From an uncultured Treponema sp. (GTDB lineage Bacteria; Spirochaetota; Spirochaetia; Treponematales; Treponemataceae): DNA of 62,139 nucleotides. The stretch is taken from assembly GCA_937885175.1 (NCBI GenBank), contig CAKZZO010000140.1, positions 1-62,139 of the forward strand, given 5' to 3'. Below the pieces are notes generated by a model. The model was not told where the DNA came from. It saw nothing but the letters and a program-made list of their open reading frames with translations, and did no database searches. Of the stretch, positions 24,036 through 33,006 are shown piece by piece (position 1 is the stretch's first letter; every line of letters starts with the position of its first letter). The translations under genes and the position numbers were made by a program.

Positions 24036-24572
24036 TTGGCAGATAAAGGATTGCGGGTTAATGAACAAATCCGCGTACGCGAGGTTCGGTTGATTGACGA
24101 AGAGGGCGGAAGAACAGGGATTGTTCCCACTCGTGAAGCTCTGGAGTTGGCAAAGGAAAGAGACCTGGATCTTGTGGAAGTTTCCCCAAACGCTAATCCA
24201 CCCGTTTGTAAAATATTGGACTATGGCAAGTATCGGTTTGAGCAGGAAAAAAGGCTCCGTGATTCCCGCAGAAACCAGAAAGCCCTTAAAAACAAGGAAA
24301 TCCGTATGCAGCCGAAAATCGGCTCGGGCGACCTTGATACTAAGGCAAAGCATGTTCAGGAATTCTTGGACGAGGGCAACAAGGTAAAGGTTACGATTCG
24401 TTTCCGCGGTCGTGAACTTGCGCATACGGAACTCGGTTACGATGTACTGGACGAAGTACTAAAGCGCCTGAAAGAGGGTTCTTTTGCCGTGGAAAAGCCA
24501 GCCGCAATGGAAGGTCGGTTTATGTCCATGACATTGAACTCAAAAGTCAAACAGGGCGAAAAAAAGGAATGA
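24036..24572 (+). CDS. infC: Translation initiation factor IF-3
   Basis: 178 aa. Binds the 30S subunit and checks start codon-initiator tRNA pairing. Family marks: LRVNEQIRVREVRLIDEEGG, LDLVEVSPNANPPVCKILDY, GKYRFEQEKR linker and the C-domain VKVTIRFRGRELAHTELGY and GRFMSMTL. Start is TTG at 24036 behind a strong AAGGAGG. Non-ATG starts in infC are a known basis of self-control, because IF3 discriminates against them; E. coli uses ATT. Head of infC-rpmI-rplT. Confidence 0.97.
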   Translation: MADKGLRVNEQIRVREVRLIDEEGGRTGIVPTREALELAKERDLDLVEVSPNANPPVCKILDYGKYRFEQEKRLRDSRRNQKALKNKEIRMQPKIGSGDLDTKAKHVQEFLDEGNKVKVTIRFRGRELAHTELGYDVLDEVLKRLKEGSFAVEKPAAMEGRFMSMTLNSKVKQGEKKE

Positions 24573-24581
24573 GGTAATTAT

Positions 24582-24782
24582 ATGCCTAAGATGAAGACAA
24601 AGAAAGCCAGCGCAAAACGCTTTACACTGACGGGCACTGGCAAAGTGAAGTACAAGAAGATGAATCTTCGTCATATCCTGACAAAGAAATCTTCCAAGAG
24701 AAAGATGCACCTTCGTGGCGCAGGTATCCTTTCAGAAGACTCTGCGGCAAGAATCCGCAAGCAGCAGCTTCCCTATGGTTAA
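24582..24782 (+). CDS. rpmI: 50S ribosomal protein bL35
   Basis: 66 aa, typical size. Basic throughout, with the conserved PKMKTKKASAKRFTLTGTGK start and LRHILTKKSSKRKMHLRGAG core. Located in the invariant place between infC and rplT, 9 bases after infC. Confidence 0.97.
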   Translation: MPKMKTKKASAKRFTLTGTGKVKYKKMNLRHILTKKSSKRKMHLRGAGILSEDSAARIRKQQLPYG

Positions 24783-24795
24783 TGAGGAGTAAAAG

Positions 24796-25155
24796 ATGTC
24801 TAGAGCAATAGATGGAACAAAACGCAATAACCGCCGTTCAAAAATTCTGAAGCTCGCAAAGGGCTTTACAGGACGTCGCGGAACAAACTACAAGGCTGCA
24901 AAAGACGCAGTTGTAAAGGCTCTCCGCCATGCATATGTTGACCGCCGCGACCGCAAGGGTGATTTCCGCCAGTTGTGGATTGCTCGTATCAACGCAGCAG
25001 TTCGTGACGAAGGCCTGTCTTACTCACGCTTTATCGATGGTCTTACAAAGGCTGGTGTAATCATCAACCGCAAGGCACTGTCAAACATGGCTATTGAAGA
25101 CCCCGTGGCATTCAAGGCTGTTGTTGACGTAGCCAAGAACGCTCTGAAAGCATAA
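24796..25155 (+). CDS. rplT: 50S ribosomal protein bL20
   Basis: 119 aa, normal length. Basic N-terminal extension (RAIDGTKRNNRRSKILKLAK) that threads into 23S rRNA and the globular C-domain (DFRQLWIARINAAVRDEGL, YSRFIDGLTKAGVIINRKA). Needed early in 50S assembly and, in other bacteria, a translational repressor of this operon. Good GAGGAG site; 13 bases after rpmI. Confidence 0.98.
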   Translation: MSRAIDGTKRNNRRSKILKLAKGFTGRRGTNYKAAKDAVVKALRHAYVDRRDRKGDFRQLWIARINAAVRDEGLSYSRFIDGLTKAGVIINRKALSNMAIEDPVAFKAVVDVAKNALKA

Positions 25156-25166
25156 GAAGGTTCAGG

Positions 25167-25793
25167 ATGATTTCACTCGATCAAGTTCTGTTGTTGCAAC
25201 AAAAAGTAGAAAGCGCTGTGGCTAAGATTGCTGAATTACACCAGTCAGTCGCACAGAAGGAAGCAGAGAATGCTGCTTTACGTAGCAAATGCGTAGAGCT
25301 CACAAACGCACTTTCTGCCAAAACGGAGCAGTTTTCTTCTTTTCAGAGCGACCAGAACAAAATTGAAGAAGGCATCCTGAAAGCACTTGAACGCCTGAAC
25401 GCCGTAGAAAGCACTGTCCTTTCCGTTGCGGCTCAGGCAAATCAATCTGCACAGCAGACACAGCCAACTGCCAGCCAGCCTGCGTTTGCACAGACTCCTG
25501 CAACAGAGACCGCACCTGCAGCAGATGGAGGACTTTCCACTGCAAGCAAAGCCTCCCTCCCCCAGCAGGAAACAGAAGCAGAGCCGGAGCCGCCTGTCTC
25601 TCCAGACATGACGGTAGAGCAGGCAATGCAGATTCCAGAAACAGGCTTTTCCGCTCCTGAAGAAAACGCCGCTTCAGAAGCAGGCCTTTCTTTTGATGAA
25701 GGCAGTTCCATTGATCCCGACATTTCATTTGACGACGCAAGCCCTTCTCCTAATCAGGCAAACAATACACAGGGACAATTTGATATTTTCTAA
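25167..25793 (+). CDS. Coiled-coil protein next to ZapA, with a clamp-like C-terminus
   Basis: 208 aa. Residues about 5-90 form a ZapB-like coiled coil (VLLLQQKVESAVAKIAELHQ, ENAALRSKCVELTNALSAK). Residues about 95-195 are disordered, rich in Q, A, P, T and E. The protein ends exactly in QFDIF, close to the sliding-clamp-binding pentapeptide QL(S/D)LF. It follows rplT by 11 bases and precedes zapA by 18, so it is probably a ZapA partner at the FtsZ ring; a link to the replication clamp is speculation from the tail. I do not recognise a named family. Confidence 0.65.
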   Translation: MISLDQVLLLQQKVESAVAKIAELHQSVAQKEAENAALRSKCVELTNALSAKTEQFSSFQSDQNKIEEGILKALERLNAVESTVLSVAAQANQSAQQTQPTASQPAFAQTPATETAPAADGGLSTASKASLPQQETEAEPEPPVSPDMTVEQAMQIPETGFSAPEENAASEAGLSFDEGSSIDPDISFDDASPSPNQANNTQGQFDIF

Positions 25794-25811
25794 TTCTAAG
25801 GAGCAGATCAG

Positions 25812-26114
25812 ATGGGTTCATTACAGATTGATGTACTTGGCGCATCCTTTGCAATTCAGGCAAATGAAGACAGCGCATATCTGAAAAAACTGCTCGACTA
25901 TTACAAGCGCATTGCCGAACAAATTGAGGAAAGTGGCTCGCTGCAGAATTCACTGCAAGTTGCCATTCTGACAGGCATTACACTCTGCGATGAACTTTAC
26001 AAGGAAAAATCAAAAAAGCAGCAGATTGCCCAGCAACTCACCAGCGATGATGACAGCGAAGCGGAGCGGCTGACAATTGAAATGATTAAAAAAATAGACC
26101 GGGCTTTAGGCTGA
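25812..26114 (+). CDS. zapA: Cell division protein ZapA
   Basis: 100 aa, usual size. N-terminal beta domain (LQIDVLGASFAIQANEDSAY), helix LKKLLDYYKRIAEQIEESG and the conserved core VAILTGITLCDELYKEK, then a charged coiled coil. ZapA cross-links FtsZ protofilaments. Ribosome site AAGGAG; its TGA overlaps the next ATG (TGATG). Confidence 0.85.
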   Translation: MGSLQIDVLGASFAIQANEDSAYLKKLLDYYKRIAEQIEESGSLQNSLQVAILTGITLCDELYKEKSKKQQIAQQLTSDDDSEAERLTIEMIKKIDRALG

Positions 26115-26638
26115 TGTTTTCCGTCTGGATTGATGCAGATTCCTGCCCGAAACAAGTCCGCACATTTGTCCTGACCGCTACCCGCAAGCATTCAGTTCCC
26201 CTCTATCTAGTGGCAAACAGACTCATCCCCCTTTCATCTGACTCAGATGCTTCCACCGATGAGCAAAATAAGCATGTCCATATGATTGTGTGCGAACAAA
26301 CCGCACAAGCCGCCGACCAATATATTTTTTCCCATTGCGAACATGATGACATAGTAATCACCCGCGACATCCCCTTTGCCGCCAGCCTTGTGGAAAAAGG
26401 AATTCTCGTTATGAATGACAGGGGAAATGTTTTTACCAAGGAGAACATCGGCGAACGTTTAAGCGAGCGGAACTTTATGATGAACCTTGAGGCAATCGGA
26501 CTGGGAAGCAAAAAGAAAAAATCAGACTACGGGAAAAAAGAATTCGACAAATTCTGCCGGGCCTTTGACAAAGATTTTATGCAAAAAGTAACAAACTGGC
26601 AGTACAGAATGCCTACACCGTCTCGCGAGCAGAATTGA
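26114..26638 (+). CDS. YaiI/YqxD (DUF188) family protein
   Basis: 174 aa. UPF0178 family, a PIN/NYN-like fold with conserved acidic residues: VWIDADSCPKQVRTFVL at the start, VANRLIPLSSD, DDIVITRDIPFAASLVEKG and VMNDRGNVFTKENIGERLSE. A putative ribonuclease from the fold; no activity is established to my knowledge. Translationally coupled to zapA. Its 3' end overlaps the convergent HD-GYP gene by 26 bases, so the two messages are mutually antisense at their ends. Confidence 0.9.
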   Translation: MFSVWIDADSCPKQVRTFVLTATRKHSVPLYLVANRLIPLSSDSDASTDEQNKHVHMIVCEQTAQAADQYIFSHCEHDDIVITRDIPFAASLVEKGILVMNDRGNVFTKENIGERLSERNFMMNLEAIGLGSKKKKSDYGKKEFDKFCRAFDKDFMQKVTNWQYRMPTPSREQN

Positions 26639-27848
26639 TTGCAAGAATGCGTTCTTTAACCTGCATAAAGGCGAGTACAACTTCCGGATCGAACTGAGAG
26701 CCTGAAAGATTCTGAATCTCCATGAACGTATCATCCATAGACCAGGCTTCTTTGTAAACTCGCTTGTGGCTCAACGCATCGAATACATCAGCAAGGGCGA
26801 CAATGCGGGCTGAAAGAGGAATTTCCTCACCTTTAAGCGGCGTGCCCTTGGGTACCGGTGTCTCAATAACATACTGAGAATAATCAAAATGACCAGGATA
26901 GCCTTTATCACTTCCATCCCACCATTCATGATGATAGAGACAGACATCACGAGCCATTTCATCCAAAGGAGATTCCGGCTCCGTAAACAAAAGGGCGCCA
27001 ATACAAGTATGCCCCATCATAATGGCACGTTCTTCCTCAGTAAAGCGGGGCGTTACCTTTTTAAGGATTTTATCTGAAACACCGACCTTTCCCAAGTCAT
27101 GGCATTTAGCCGCGATTTTGAGCATATCACGGAAACGCTGCTGTTCCTGATTGGGAACATTGTGATTCAAGGCCCAGCGGTCATAAATTTCCAGGGCAAA
27201 GTCCGATACACGCTCAACATGAGCACCCGTTTCACGGGGATCTCTGAACTCAGCCATACGCTGCATGCGCTTAATCATGTTGTTGGTAAGGTAGGCATGC
27301 TCAAGAGCCTGGGTTGCATTGGAAGCAAAGTGCGTTATGTAGAGTTCTGCATCCTTGTCAAAAGCAACGACATTGCCATCCTCATCCTGTGCATTGATTA
27401 CCTGCAAAACGCCCAGAACGCGTCCATTTGCCATTCTAAGGGGCAAGGTAAGCATGGAACGGGTACGGTAGCCCGTCGTTATGTCTGTTGATTTATTAAA
27501 ATGAAAGGATGAATTCTCAGGAATCTGATAGGCATCTGGAATATTGATTATCTCTCCGCGAACAACACAGGCACCGGCAATAGTATTTTCTGTGATAGGA
27601 AAAGAGAAGGCAACATAGGGAAGCTTGTCACCGGAAGACATCTTCCTTAACTGCGTGTCATTCTGCGCATATTTAATCTTTAGGTTGTCACCTTCAATGA
27701 CATAGATGGAACCAGCGTCAGCACGAACAATACCGCGGGCTTCAGTAAGAAGACGCTCCAAAAGAACATCAACATCCTGTATCTCATTGAGGAGTTTTTC
27801 GGTTTCGATAATTGCCTGAAGTTTCTGCTCACGGTCAGATCGTTTCAT
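26613..27848 (-). CDS. GAF and HD-GYP domain protein (probable c-di-GMP phosphodiesterase)
   Basis: 411 aa, soluble. GAF domain at about 20-185 (ARGIVRADAGSIYVIEGDN, RSMLTLPLRMANGRVLGVLQ), then HD-GYP at about 205-400: AAKCHDLGKVGVSDKIL (HD), MMGHTCIGALLF, CLYHHEWWDGSDKGYPG (HHE, DG and GYP) and SARIVALADVFDALSHKR. The metal ligands for a c-di-GMP phosphodiesterase are present. The GAF ligand is unknown. It has its own promoter inside the end of the upstream methyltransferase gene. Confidence 0.92.
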   Translation of the reverse strand: MKRSDREQKLQAIIETEKLLNEIQDVDVLLERLLTEARGIVRADAGSIYVIEGDNLKIKYAQNDTQLRKMSSGDKLPYVAFSFPITENTIAGACVVRGEIINIPDAYQIPENSSFHFNKSTDITTGYRTRSMLTLPLRMANGRVLGVLQVINAQDEDGNVVAFDKDAELYITHFASNATQALEHAYLTNNMIKRMQRMAEFRDPRETGAHVERVSDFALEIYDRWALNHNVPNQEQQRFRDMLKIAAKCHDLGKVGVSDKILKKVTPRFTEEERAIMMGHTCIGALLFTEPESPLDEMARDVCLYHHEWWDGSDKGYPGHFDYSQYVIETPVPKGTPLKGEEIPLSARIVALADVFDALSHKRVYKEAWSMDDTFMEIQNLSGSQFDPEVVLAFMQVKERILAINSARETV

Positions 27849-27870
27849 ACTTTATACCTAACGTGCTATC

Positions 27871-27900
27871 ATTTTACTGTAAATAAAACAATTAGTCCAA
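27871..27900 (-). promoter_or_regulatory. Promoter of the HD-GYP gene
   Basis: TTGGAC (27900-27895), 18-base spacer, TAAAAT (27876-27871). The -35 box lies in the final codons and stop of the preceding RNA methyltransferase gene. Confidence 0.5.
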
Positions 27901-28761
27901 TGATTTTTCAAGATTTTTCGTTTTTTTATTGTATTTTTTTAGTAAAGAAAAATAAAGGGGTCCGGCTCCCCCCGCCTTGTCTGGCAAAATATGGGCTCCA
28001 TAGGTTGTTTTTTCATAGGCTGGCAAAGCTTCCGCCGAAAGACCGCACCAGGGCGCACAGTCAGAAGAAATAGCCGGCTCGCAGACTGTTGCATCCGTAA
28101 TTTTTTTTGCAAGGCGGGCGACAACCATATCATTTTCATCAGGAGAAAGGGCGCAGGTAGAATACACAAGATAGCCGCCGGGAGAAAGCATGCGCCATGC
28201 AGAAGAAAGCAGTGCCCATTGCGACATAGAAAGCGTTTTTATTCTGGAGGGAGTCCATTCCGCAAGATATTTGGAATCGGCAAGCACGTGCCTCTCAGAA
28301 GAACAGGGGGCATCCAGCAAAATCGCGTCGAAACATGCTGTCTGAGAAAGACACATCTTTGCACCGTCATGGCAGGCAATGGTTACCCTTGAGCGTTTTT
28401 CGGCGGAAAGGCAGGAATCACATACTTTTACAAGGCGATTTTTTCTATCAGGAGACCGCTCATTGGAAAGGAGTTCGGCATCTGCATTCATACACGAAGC
28501 GAGCACCAATGTCTTCCCTCCTGGAGCCGCGCAAAGGTCAAGGATATGACGGGCATTTGACAGCGGCAAGGTAAGCGCGGCACGGACGCTGCCTGAATCA
28601 AGATAATAAGACTCAGACCCACCCGCTTTCCAGGCAAGGTAATCAGGTTCACTTTGCAATGCGGCCTTGAGCCCTATCCAGCGTTCTCCAAACAAGTCTG
28701 AGTAATACTGTTCAAAGCCTGCCGCACCAAGGCATTTTGTTTTTTTTTGAGACTGCTTCAT
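27892..28761 (-). CDS. RsmB/NOP2-family RNA cytosine-5 methyltransferase
   Basis: 289 aa. AdoMet domain with ILDLCAAPGGKTLVLASC (motif I), ILLDAPCSSERHVL (motif IV with one Cys) and LVYSTCALSPDENDMVV (motif VI with the catalytic Cys). Two Cys residues on these motifs define RNA m5C methyltransferases. It lacks an N-terminal NusB-like domain and a C-terminal PUA domain, so it is not a full RsmB or RsmF; the short form with an N-terminal YYSDLFGERW start recalls NSUN4-like enzymes. Substrate unknown. Overlaps the GH3 gene by 4 bases, so it is the last gene of the TRAP operon. Confidence 0.85.
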   Translation of the reverse strand: MKQSQKKTKCLGAAGFEQYYSDLFGERWIGLKAALQSEPDYLAWKAGGSESYYLDSGSVRAALTLPLSNARHILDLCAAPGGKTLVLASCMNADAELLSNERSPDRKNRLVKVCDSCLSAEKRSRVTIACHDGAKMCLSQTACFDAILLDAPCSSERHVLADSKYLAEWTPSRIKTLSMSQWALLSSAWRMLSPGGYLVYSTCALSPDENDMVVARLAKKITDATVCEPAISSDCAPWCGLSAEALPAYEKTTYGAHILPDKAGGAGPLYFSLLKKYNKKTKNLEKSLD

Positions 28762-30104
28762 TTATAAAAACTCATGCCCTCATCATAGGCTGCTTTAAAG
28801 GCATCCTGGTCAAAAGCAGGAAGATTTGCAGAAATCATCACACGATAAGAAGGAGCGGACGACTTTCGTGCAGTCTCATCCTCGGACTTCTCCATTTTTT
28901 CCAGATTCAACAAACCCGCCTTTACTTTATAGGCAATAACACGACAGACAGAATCCTGAATTTTTTGGGCAAAGTCCTCATCCACCGCAGCCTTAGCGAG
29001 CAAAGTTCCTGCCACCTGACCAAAAGTCTTTTCGCTGAGCATGATACAGTTAACGCCTGCATCAATGGCAGCCACGACCGCTACATCTGGTGGATACCCG
29101 TTATCCGCAAGGGCACCCATAAAAATGTCATCAGAAAAAATCAGTCCGCTTCCGCATTTTCTGGCAGCCTCTATCCAGTAGGGAGAAAAACAGGCGGGCA
29201 TGGCGGTTTCTTCCTGTACAAGACCATTTACGTCTCTTACTTGGGCTATGATGTGACTCATCAAAAGGGCAGAAGATGCAGAAGCAAGGCATGAAAAAGG
29301 AGTAAGATAGGTTTCTACCTCATCCTGCTGCATATCAATTCTGGGAAGACCAGTATGAGGGTCGGTATTATTGTTGCCGGGAAAATGTTTAATGACCGTG
29401 GCAATTCCATGTTTTTCATAGGCGGCAATTTCTGCGGCGCAATAAGAAAGCACCTGTTCCAAAGAGCCAAAACTGCGGGTATCCAAAAAGTCTCGGTTGG
29501 CATCCGTTTCCACTTCCACCACCGGAGCCAGATTCATTTGGATGCCAAGACAGGACAATTGCCTTGCCTGTGCAGCATATAAAGCATAGGCTTGCTCGGG
29601 AGAAAACCATTCCGCCACTTTTTTTTGCGACACCAGATTGCTTGTAATCTTTCGCAGACGGTTTACATAGCCGCCTTCCTGATCAATTGCCACATAGGGT
29701 GGAAGATTATGATGCGCCTGATAAAACCTGCGGATGGAAGCAATGTAGGCGGCAATCTGCGTCGGGCTTTCACTGATGTTATACGAAAAAAGCAGACAGC
29801 CCCCGGGAAGGAGAGCCTCACCTTCTTCCCGATTGCCAGTCAGCGCACCTGTTTTTTCTACAGGAATAAAATTTCTGTCACCCTCAACATTTACCAGAAA
29901 AAGTTGTGCTATCTTCTGGTCATCAGGCAAGGCTGCCGCAAAGTCTGCTATCGCCTGCCTTCTTGCCTTTTCGTCACGCTCCTGTTCTAAGCGAGCCAGT
30001 GCTTCCGGGTCAGTTTTTTTGCAGGAGAAAAAAAGGATACTGCTTGAAAAAAACAAGGCCAACAGCAAAAAGACCGCCGGCAGAAAAGACAGTATACGGC
30101 TCAT
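28758..30104 (-). CDS. Glycoside hydrolase family 3 lipoprotein (NagZ-like)
   Basis: 448 aa. Lipoprotein signal with Cys at about residue 28 (SSSILFFSC). The GH3 N-terminal TIM barrel is clear: GGCLLFSYNISES, PPYVAIDQEGGYVNRLRK, LGIQMNLAPVVEVETD, RSFGSLEQVL, TVIKHFPGNNNTDPHTGLP (the KHFPG plus His pattern of beta-N-acetylhexosaminidases) and LIFSDDIFMGA with the nucleophile Asp. Single-domain form as in NagZ, but NagZ is normally cytoplasmic; here it should face the periplasm and may trim peptidoglycan or amino-sugar glycans. Its ATG overlaps the TRAP permease stop (ATGA). Confidence 0.88.
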   Translation of the reverse strand: MSRILSFLPAVFLLLALFFSSSILFFSCKKTDPEALARLEQERDEKARRQAIADFAAALPDDQKIAQLFLVNVEGDRNFIPVEKTGALTGNREEGEALLPGGCLLFSYNISESPTQIAAYIASIRRFYQAHHNLPPYVAIDQEGGYVNRLRKITSNLVSQKKVAEWFSPEQAYALYAAQARQLSCLGIQMNLAPVVEVETDANRDFLDTRSFGSLEQVLSYCAAEIAAYEKHGIATVIKHFPGNNNTDPHTGLPRIDMQQDEVETYLTPFSCLASASSALLMSHIIAQVRDVNGLVQEETAMPACFSPYWIEAARKCGSGLIFSDDIFMGALADNGYPPDVAVVAAIDAGVNCIMLSEKTFGQVAGTLLAKAAVDEDFAQKIQDSVCRVIAYKVKAGLLNLEKMEKSEDETARKSSAPSYRVMISANLPAFDQDAFKAAYDEGMSFYK

Positions 30105-31939
30105 CCCAACAAAACCGATGTAAACCAGGGAATATAGGTTATCAAAAGCAGCACCACAAACTGTACAAGCAGGAAGGGAACAATGCCTTTAATGACTTTT
30201 GGCAGGGGCTTTCCAAAGGTGTAGGACGAAATAAACAAGTCCATGCCAACCGGCGGAGTCAAAAATCCGATGGAAAGATTCATCAGGAAGATGACGCCAG
30301 CATGGAAAGGAGATATGCCAAAATATTCAGTAATAGGAAGCAAAAGCGGAGACACAATCAAGATTGCGCTGAACATGTCCATCAGGCAACCTACAATCAG
30401 CAGTACGATATTCATCAAGATGAGGAATACGTACTTATTGGTGACCATGGCTGTAATGGCATCCGTAACGACAACCGGAATATTTGCGTCCAGAATGTAA
30501 TAGGAAATGCCAGAAGCTGCTCCCAAAATGAAGAGAACACCACCAGAAATCGGAATGCTTTCTGCAATCACTTCCAGAGACTGCTTGAAATTGTAGTCAC
30601 GGCGGATAACCGTTGAAAGCAGATAGGCATAGAAAACGGCAAAGGCAGAAGTCTCAAACAAATCAAAGACACCCATGAAGTAGAAGATGATGATAAAGAG
30701 GGGCATCAAAAGTTCGGGAATGCTGTTTACGATAGCCTTTCCAATGGCAGGAAGTGAAAAAGGAGCACGGTCTTTCTGATTGTCATATACAATACCCATG
30801 ACAATCATTGCAATCATCATAATGATTCCTGGAATAAGGGCAGCCTTAAAGAGGGCAATAACATCTCCATTAAGGAAAAAGATGTTTGTCGTACCGTACA
30901 TGATGATTGCGGCACTGGGTGGAAAAAGCAGGCCAATTGCACCGCTGGAAGTAATCAAGGCTTCAGCCCGCTCCTTTTCATAGCCAGAACCCGTCAGAAC
31001 GACAGAAAGCAGAGAACCGAGAGCAAGAATCGTAACGCCTGAGACACCAGAGAAGGTACTGAAGAAAGTCATAACAAGAACGGCCGCAATGACCGTACCG
31101 CCTCTGAACCAGCCAAACAAAGCCTTGAACAACTCGACATAACGCTGTCCTGCACTACACTTTGCAAGTATATAGCCTGCGATAGTAAAGAGGGGGATTG
31201 CAGCGATATTGCGGTCGGTGAACATACGGTAGGTTTCCAGAGGAATCTGGTCTGTGTAGCCGCCGTTCATTGAAAGAAGGATGAAGGCAACACCAGCAAG
31301 AACCACAAAGAGAGGCATGCCCAAAAATGCGAGCACTACAAAAAAGAGGATGAAAAGCACAAGGCACTTGCCCGCAATGAAGTTCCAGCCGTTAAAAATT
31401 GCATAGAGGGCGGGAACATTTTCCACGCCAAAAAGATAATACAAGATACCGGTGATAGAACCCATGGAAAGCAGGATTCCAATAATGGCACCTATGATTG
31501 TTGAAAGCAATTTTTCCTTCTTGCACCCGACCATGCAGAGCATAAGGGCATAGCAGAGGGGAAGAAAAATAAAAACAATTTTTACGGGAACACCCCAAAC
31601 CGACATATTGAACTGACCGGGGTTTATCAACTGACAGACAGCGTTAAAAAACAACATGGTGAGCACAAAGACAATGGCACCATTTACAATTGCGTCCGTC
31701 ACCTTGCGGATGTTTGGCGGAAGTTTACCGGAAAATGAAGCAAGACTTAAATGCCTGTCCTCACGCCATGTGATGACACCAGCCATGCTGGCAAAGAGAA
31801 AAACCAGCTGGGCAATGCCATATTCGGAGCCCGGCACCTGAACGGAGGTGATTTTCTGTACCGCATAAAAAATCAGCGGAAGAAAAGTCAGCAGACCGAC
31901 AAAAATTACTTCAAGTGTGTCTTCAATTTTCCGTAACAT
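30101..31939 (-). CDS. Fused TRAP transporter permease (TatQM type)
   Basis: 612 aa. N-terminal DctQ-like part with four membrane segments (about 1-160), then a DctM part of about 12 segments (FTIAGYILAKCSAGQRYVEL, TFSGVSGVTILALGSLL, AIGLLFPPSAAIIMYG, LNLSIGFLTPPVGMDLF). The fusion is the form found in the TPR-protein-associated TRAP (TPAT) systems described in T. pallidum. It moves a solute across the inner membrane using an ion gradient, fed by the binding protein encoded next door. Substrate not predictable. Confidence 0.92.
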   Translation of the reverse strand: MLRKIEDTLEVIFVGLLTFLPLIFYAVQKITSVQVPGSEYGIAQLVFLFASMAGVITWREDRHLSLASFSGKLPPNIRKVTDAIVNGAIVFVLTMLFFNAVCQLINPGQFNMSVWGVPVKIVFIFLPLCYALMLCMVGCKKEKLLSTIIGAIIGILLSMGSITGILYYLFGVENVPALYAIFNGWNFIAGKCLVLFILFFVVLAFLGMPLFVVLAGVAFILLSMNGGYTDQIPLETYRMFTDRNIAAIPLFTIAGYILAKCSAGQRYVELFKALFGWFRGGTVIAAVLVMTFFSTFSGVSGVTILALGSLLSVVLTGSGYEKERAEALITSSGAIGLLFPPSAAIIMYGTTNIFFLNGDVIALFKAALIPGIIMMIAMIVMGIVYDNQKDRAPFSLPAIGKAIVNSIPELLMPLFIIIFYFMGVFDLFETSAFAVFYAYLLSTVIRRDYNFKQSLEVIAESIPISGGVLFILGAASGISYYILDANIPVVVTDAITAMVTNKYVFLILMNIVLLIVGCLMDMFSAILIVSPLLLPITEYFGISPFHAGVIFLMNLSIGFLTPPVGMDLFISSYTFGKPLPKVIKGIVPFLLVQFVVLLLITYIPWFTSVLLG

Positions 31940-31942
31940 GAC

Positions 31943-32959
31943 TTACTCACCCCGATGTTTTTTGAGCAAAGCAACAACTTCGTCGTAGAATTTCTGATCC
32001 ATAACGCCAGTTTTTGCAAGGAAATGTGAATCATGGCGCATTGATGCTTCCAGTACATCCCGTTCCTCGGGAGTGACATCAACAACGGTTGCACCAGCCT
32101 TGCGAAGCAAATCAAGATATTCATCATCTGACTTTGCAGTAGCAGCACGAAGTTTTTTCTGCGCATCCTCAAATGCGGCAATCAACTTGGGGCGGTCTTC
32201 TGCGGGGATTGCATTCCATGACTTTTCTGAAACGATGAAGGCAACCATGATACAAGTAAAAGGCACATTCAGAATGTAAGGAACTGCCTTGTAGTACTGA
32301 GCCGCATAGCCGTACATGGGAATGGTATAGAAACCTTCTACACCGCCCGGACTTTTCATGCTGGAAAGCATTTTGCTTGACGGAACATCCATGGTAGTAT
32401 AGCCCGCCATTTTGTATGCATCGGTCAAGGCAGAAACACCCATGCCGCTTACACAGAGACGGAGTTTTTTGAGTTCTTCAGGAGTGCGTACCGGAGACTT
32501 GGTAAAATAATATGCCCAACCGATGGGGAAGTAGCCCAAAAGCACCTGACCTTTCTTTGCAAATTCCTTTGAGACCTGAGGCTTGAAGTGCTCATACACA
32601 AGGTCAACTTCTTCCTGATTGCGGAAAAGGAAGGGAACGGAAAGGGTAAGGATGTGGGCATCAGGAGCCATAGAAGCCATGCCCAAATTCGTAAAGATAC
32701 CGCCGTCAATAGGAGCCTTCTGACCAGGGCGGACAGAATTGAGCTTTTGGATAACGCCGTCTTCACCGCCAAGTGCGCTGGTGCTGATAAACTGCATGGA
32801 GACACGGCCATTTGTCAACTTTGACCATTCCTGTGCAAGGCGTTTTGCCTCAATTTCCCATGCTGAGCGAGCAGGGGCGATAGAAGCAATCTTGAGAGTC
32901 TGCGCAAAAGTAAAGGCAGCCATACCAATCAAAAGTACTGATAATAAAAGTTTCTTCAT
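31943..32959 (-). CDS. TRAP transporter solute-binding protein (TatP/DctP type)
   Basis: 338 aa. Signal peptide (MKKLLLSVLLIGMAAFTFAQ), then a DctP fold: TLKIASIAPARSAWEIEAKR, ISTSALGGEDGVIQKL, ILTLSVPFLFRNQEEVDLVY, PEELKKLRLCVSGMGVS and VPSSKMLSSMKSPGGVEGFY. The usual carboxylate-binding Arg may be R162 or nearby in ELKKLRL; the ligand is not known. Start at 32959 has AGGAGA; the upstream in-frame extension has no signal peptide. Three bases separate it from the permease gene. Confidence 0.93.
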   Translation of the reverse strand: MKKLLLSVLLIGMAAFTFAQTLKIASIAPARSAWEIEAKRLAQEWSKLTNGRVSMQFISTSALGGEDGVIQKLNSVRPGQKAPIDGGIFTNLGMASMAPDAHILTLSVPFLFRNQEEVDLVYEHFKPQVSKEFAKKGQVLLGYFPIGWAYYFTKSPVRTPEELKKLRLCVSGMGVSALTDAYKMAGYTTMDVPSSKMLSSMKSPGGVEGFYTIPMYGYAAQYYKAVPYILNVPFTCIMVAFIVSEKSWNAIPAEDRPKLIAAFEDAQKKLRAATAKSDDEYLDLLRKAGATVVDVTPEERDVLEASMRHDSHFLAKTGVMDQKFYDEVVALLKKHRGE

Positions 32960-33006
32960 TCGTTTCTCCTCTATGAAGTTGTCATGCAACGGGAAATAAA
33001 GACCCG

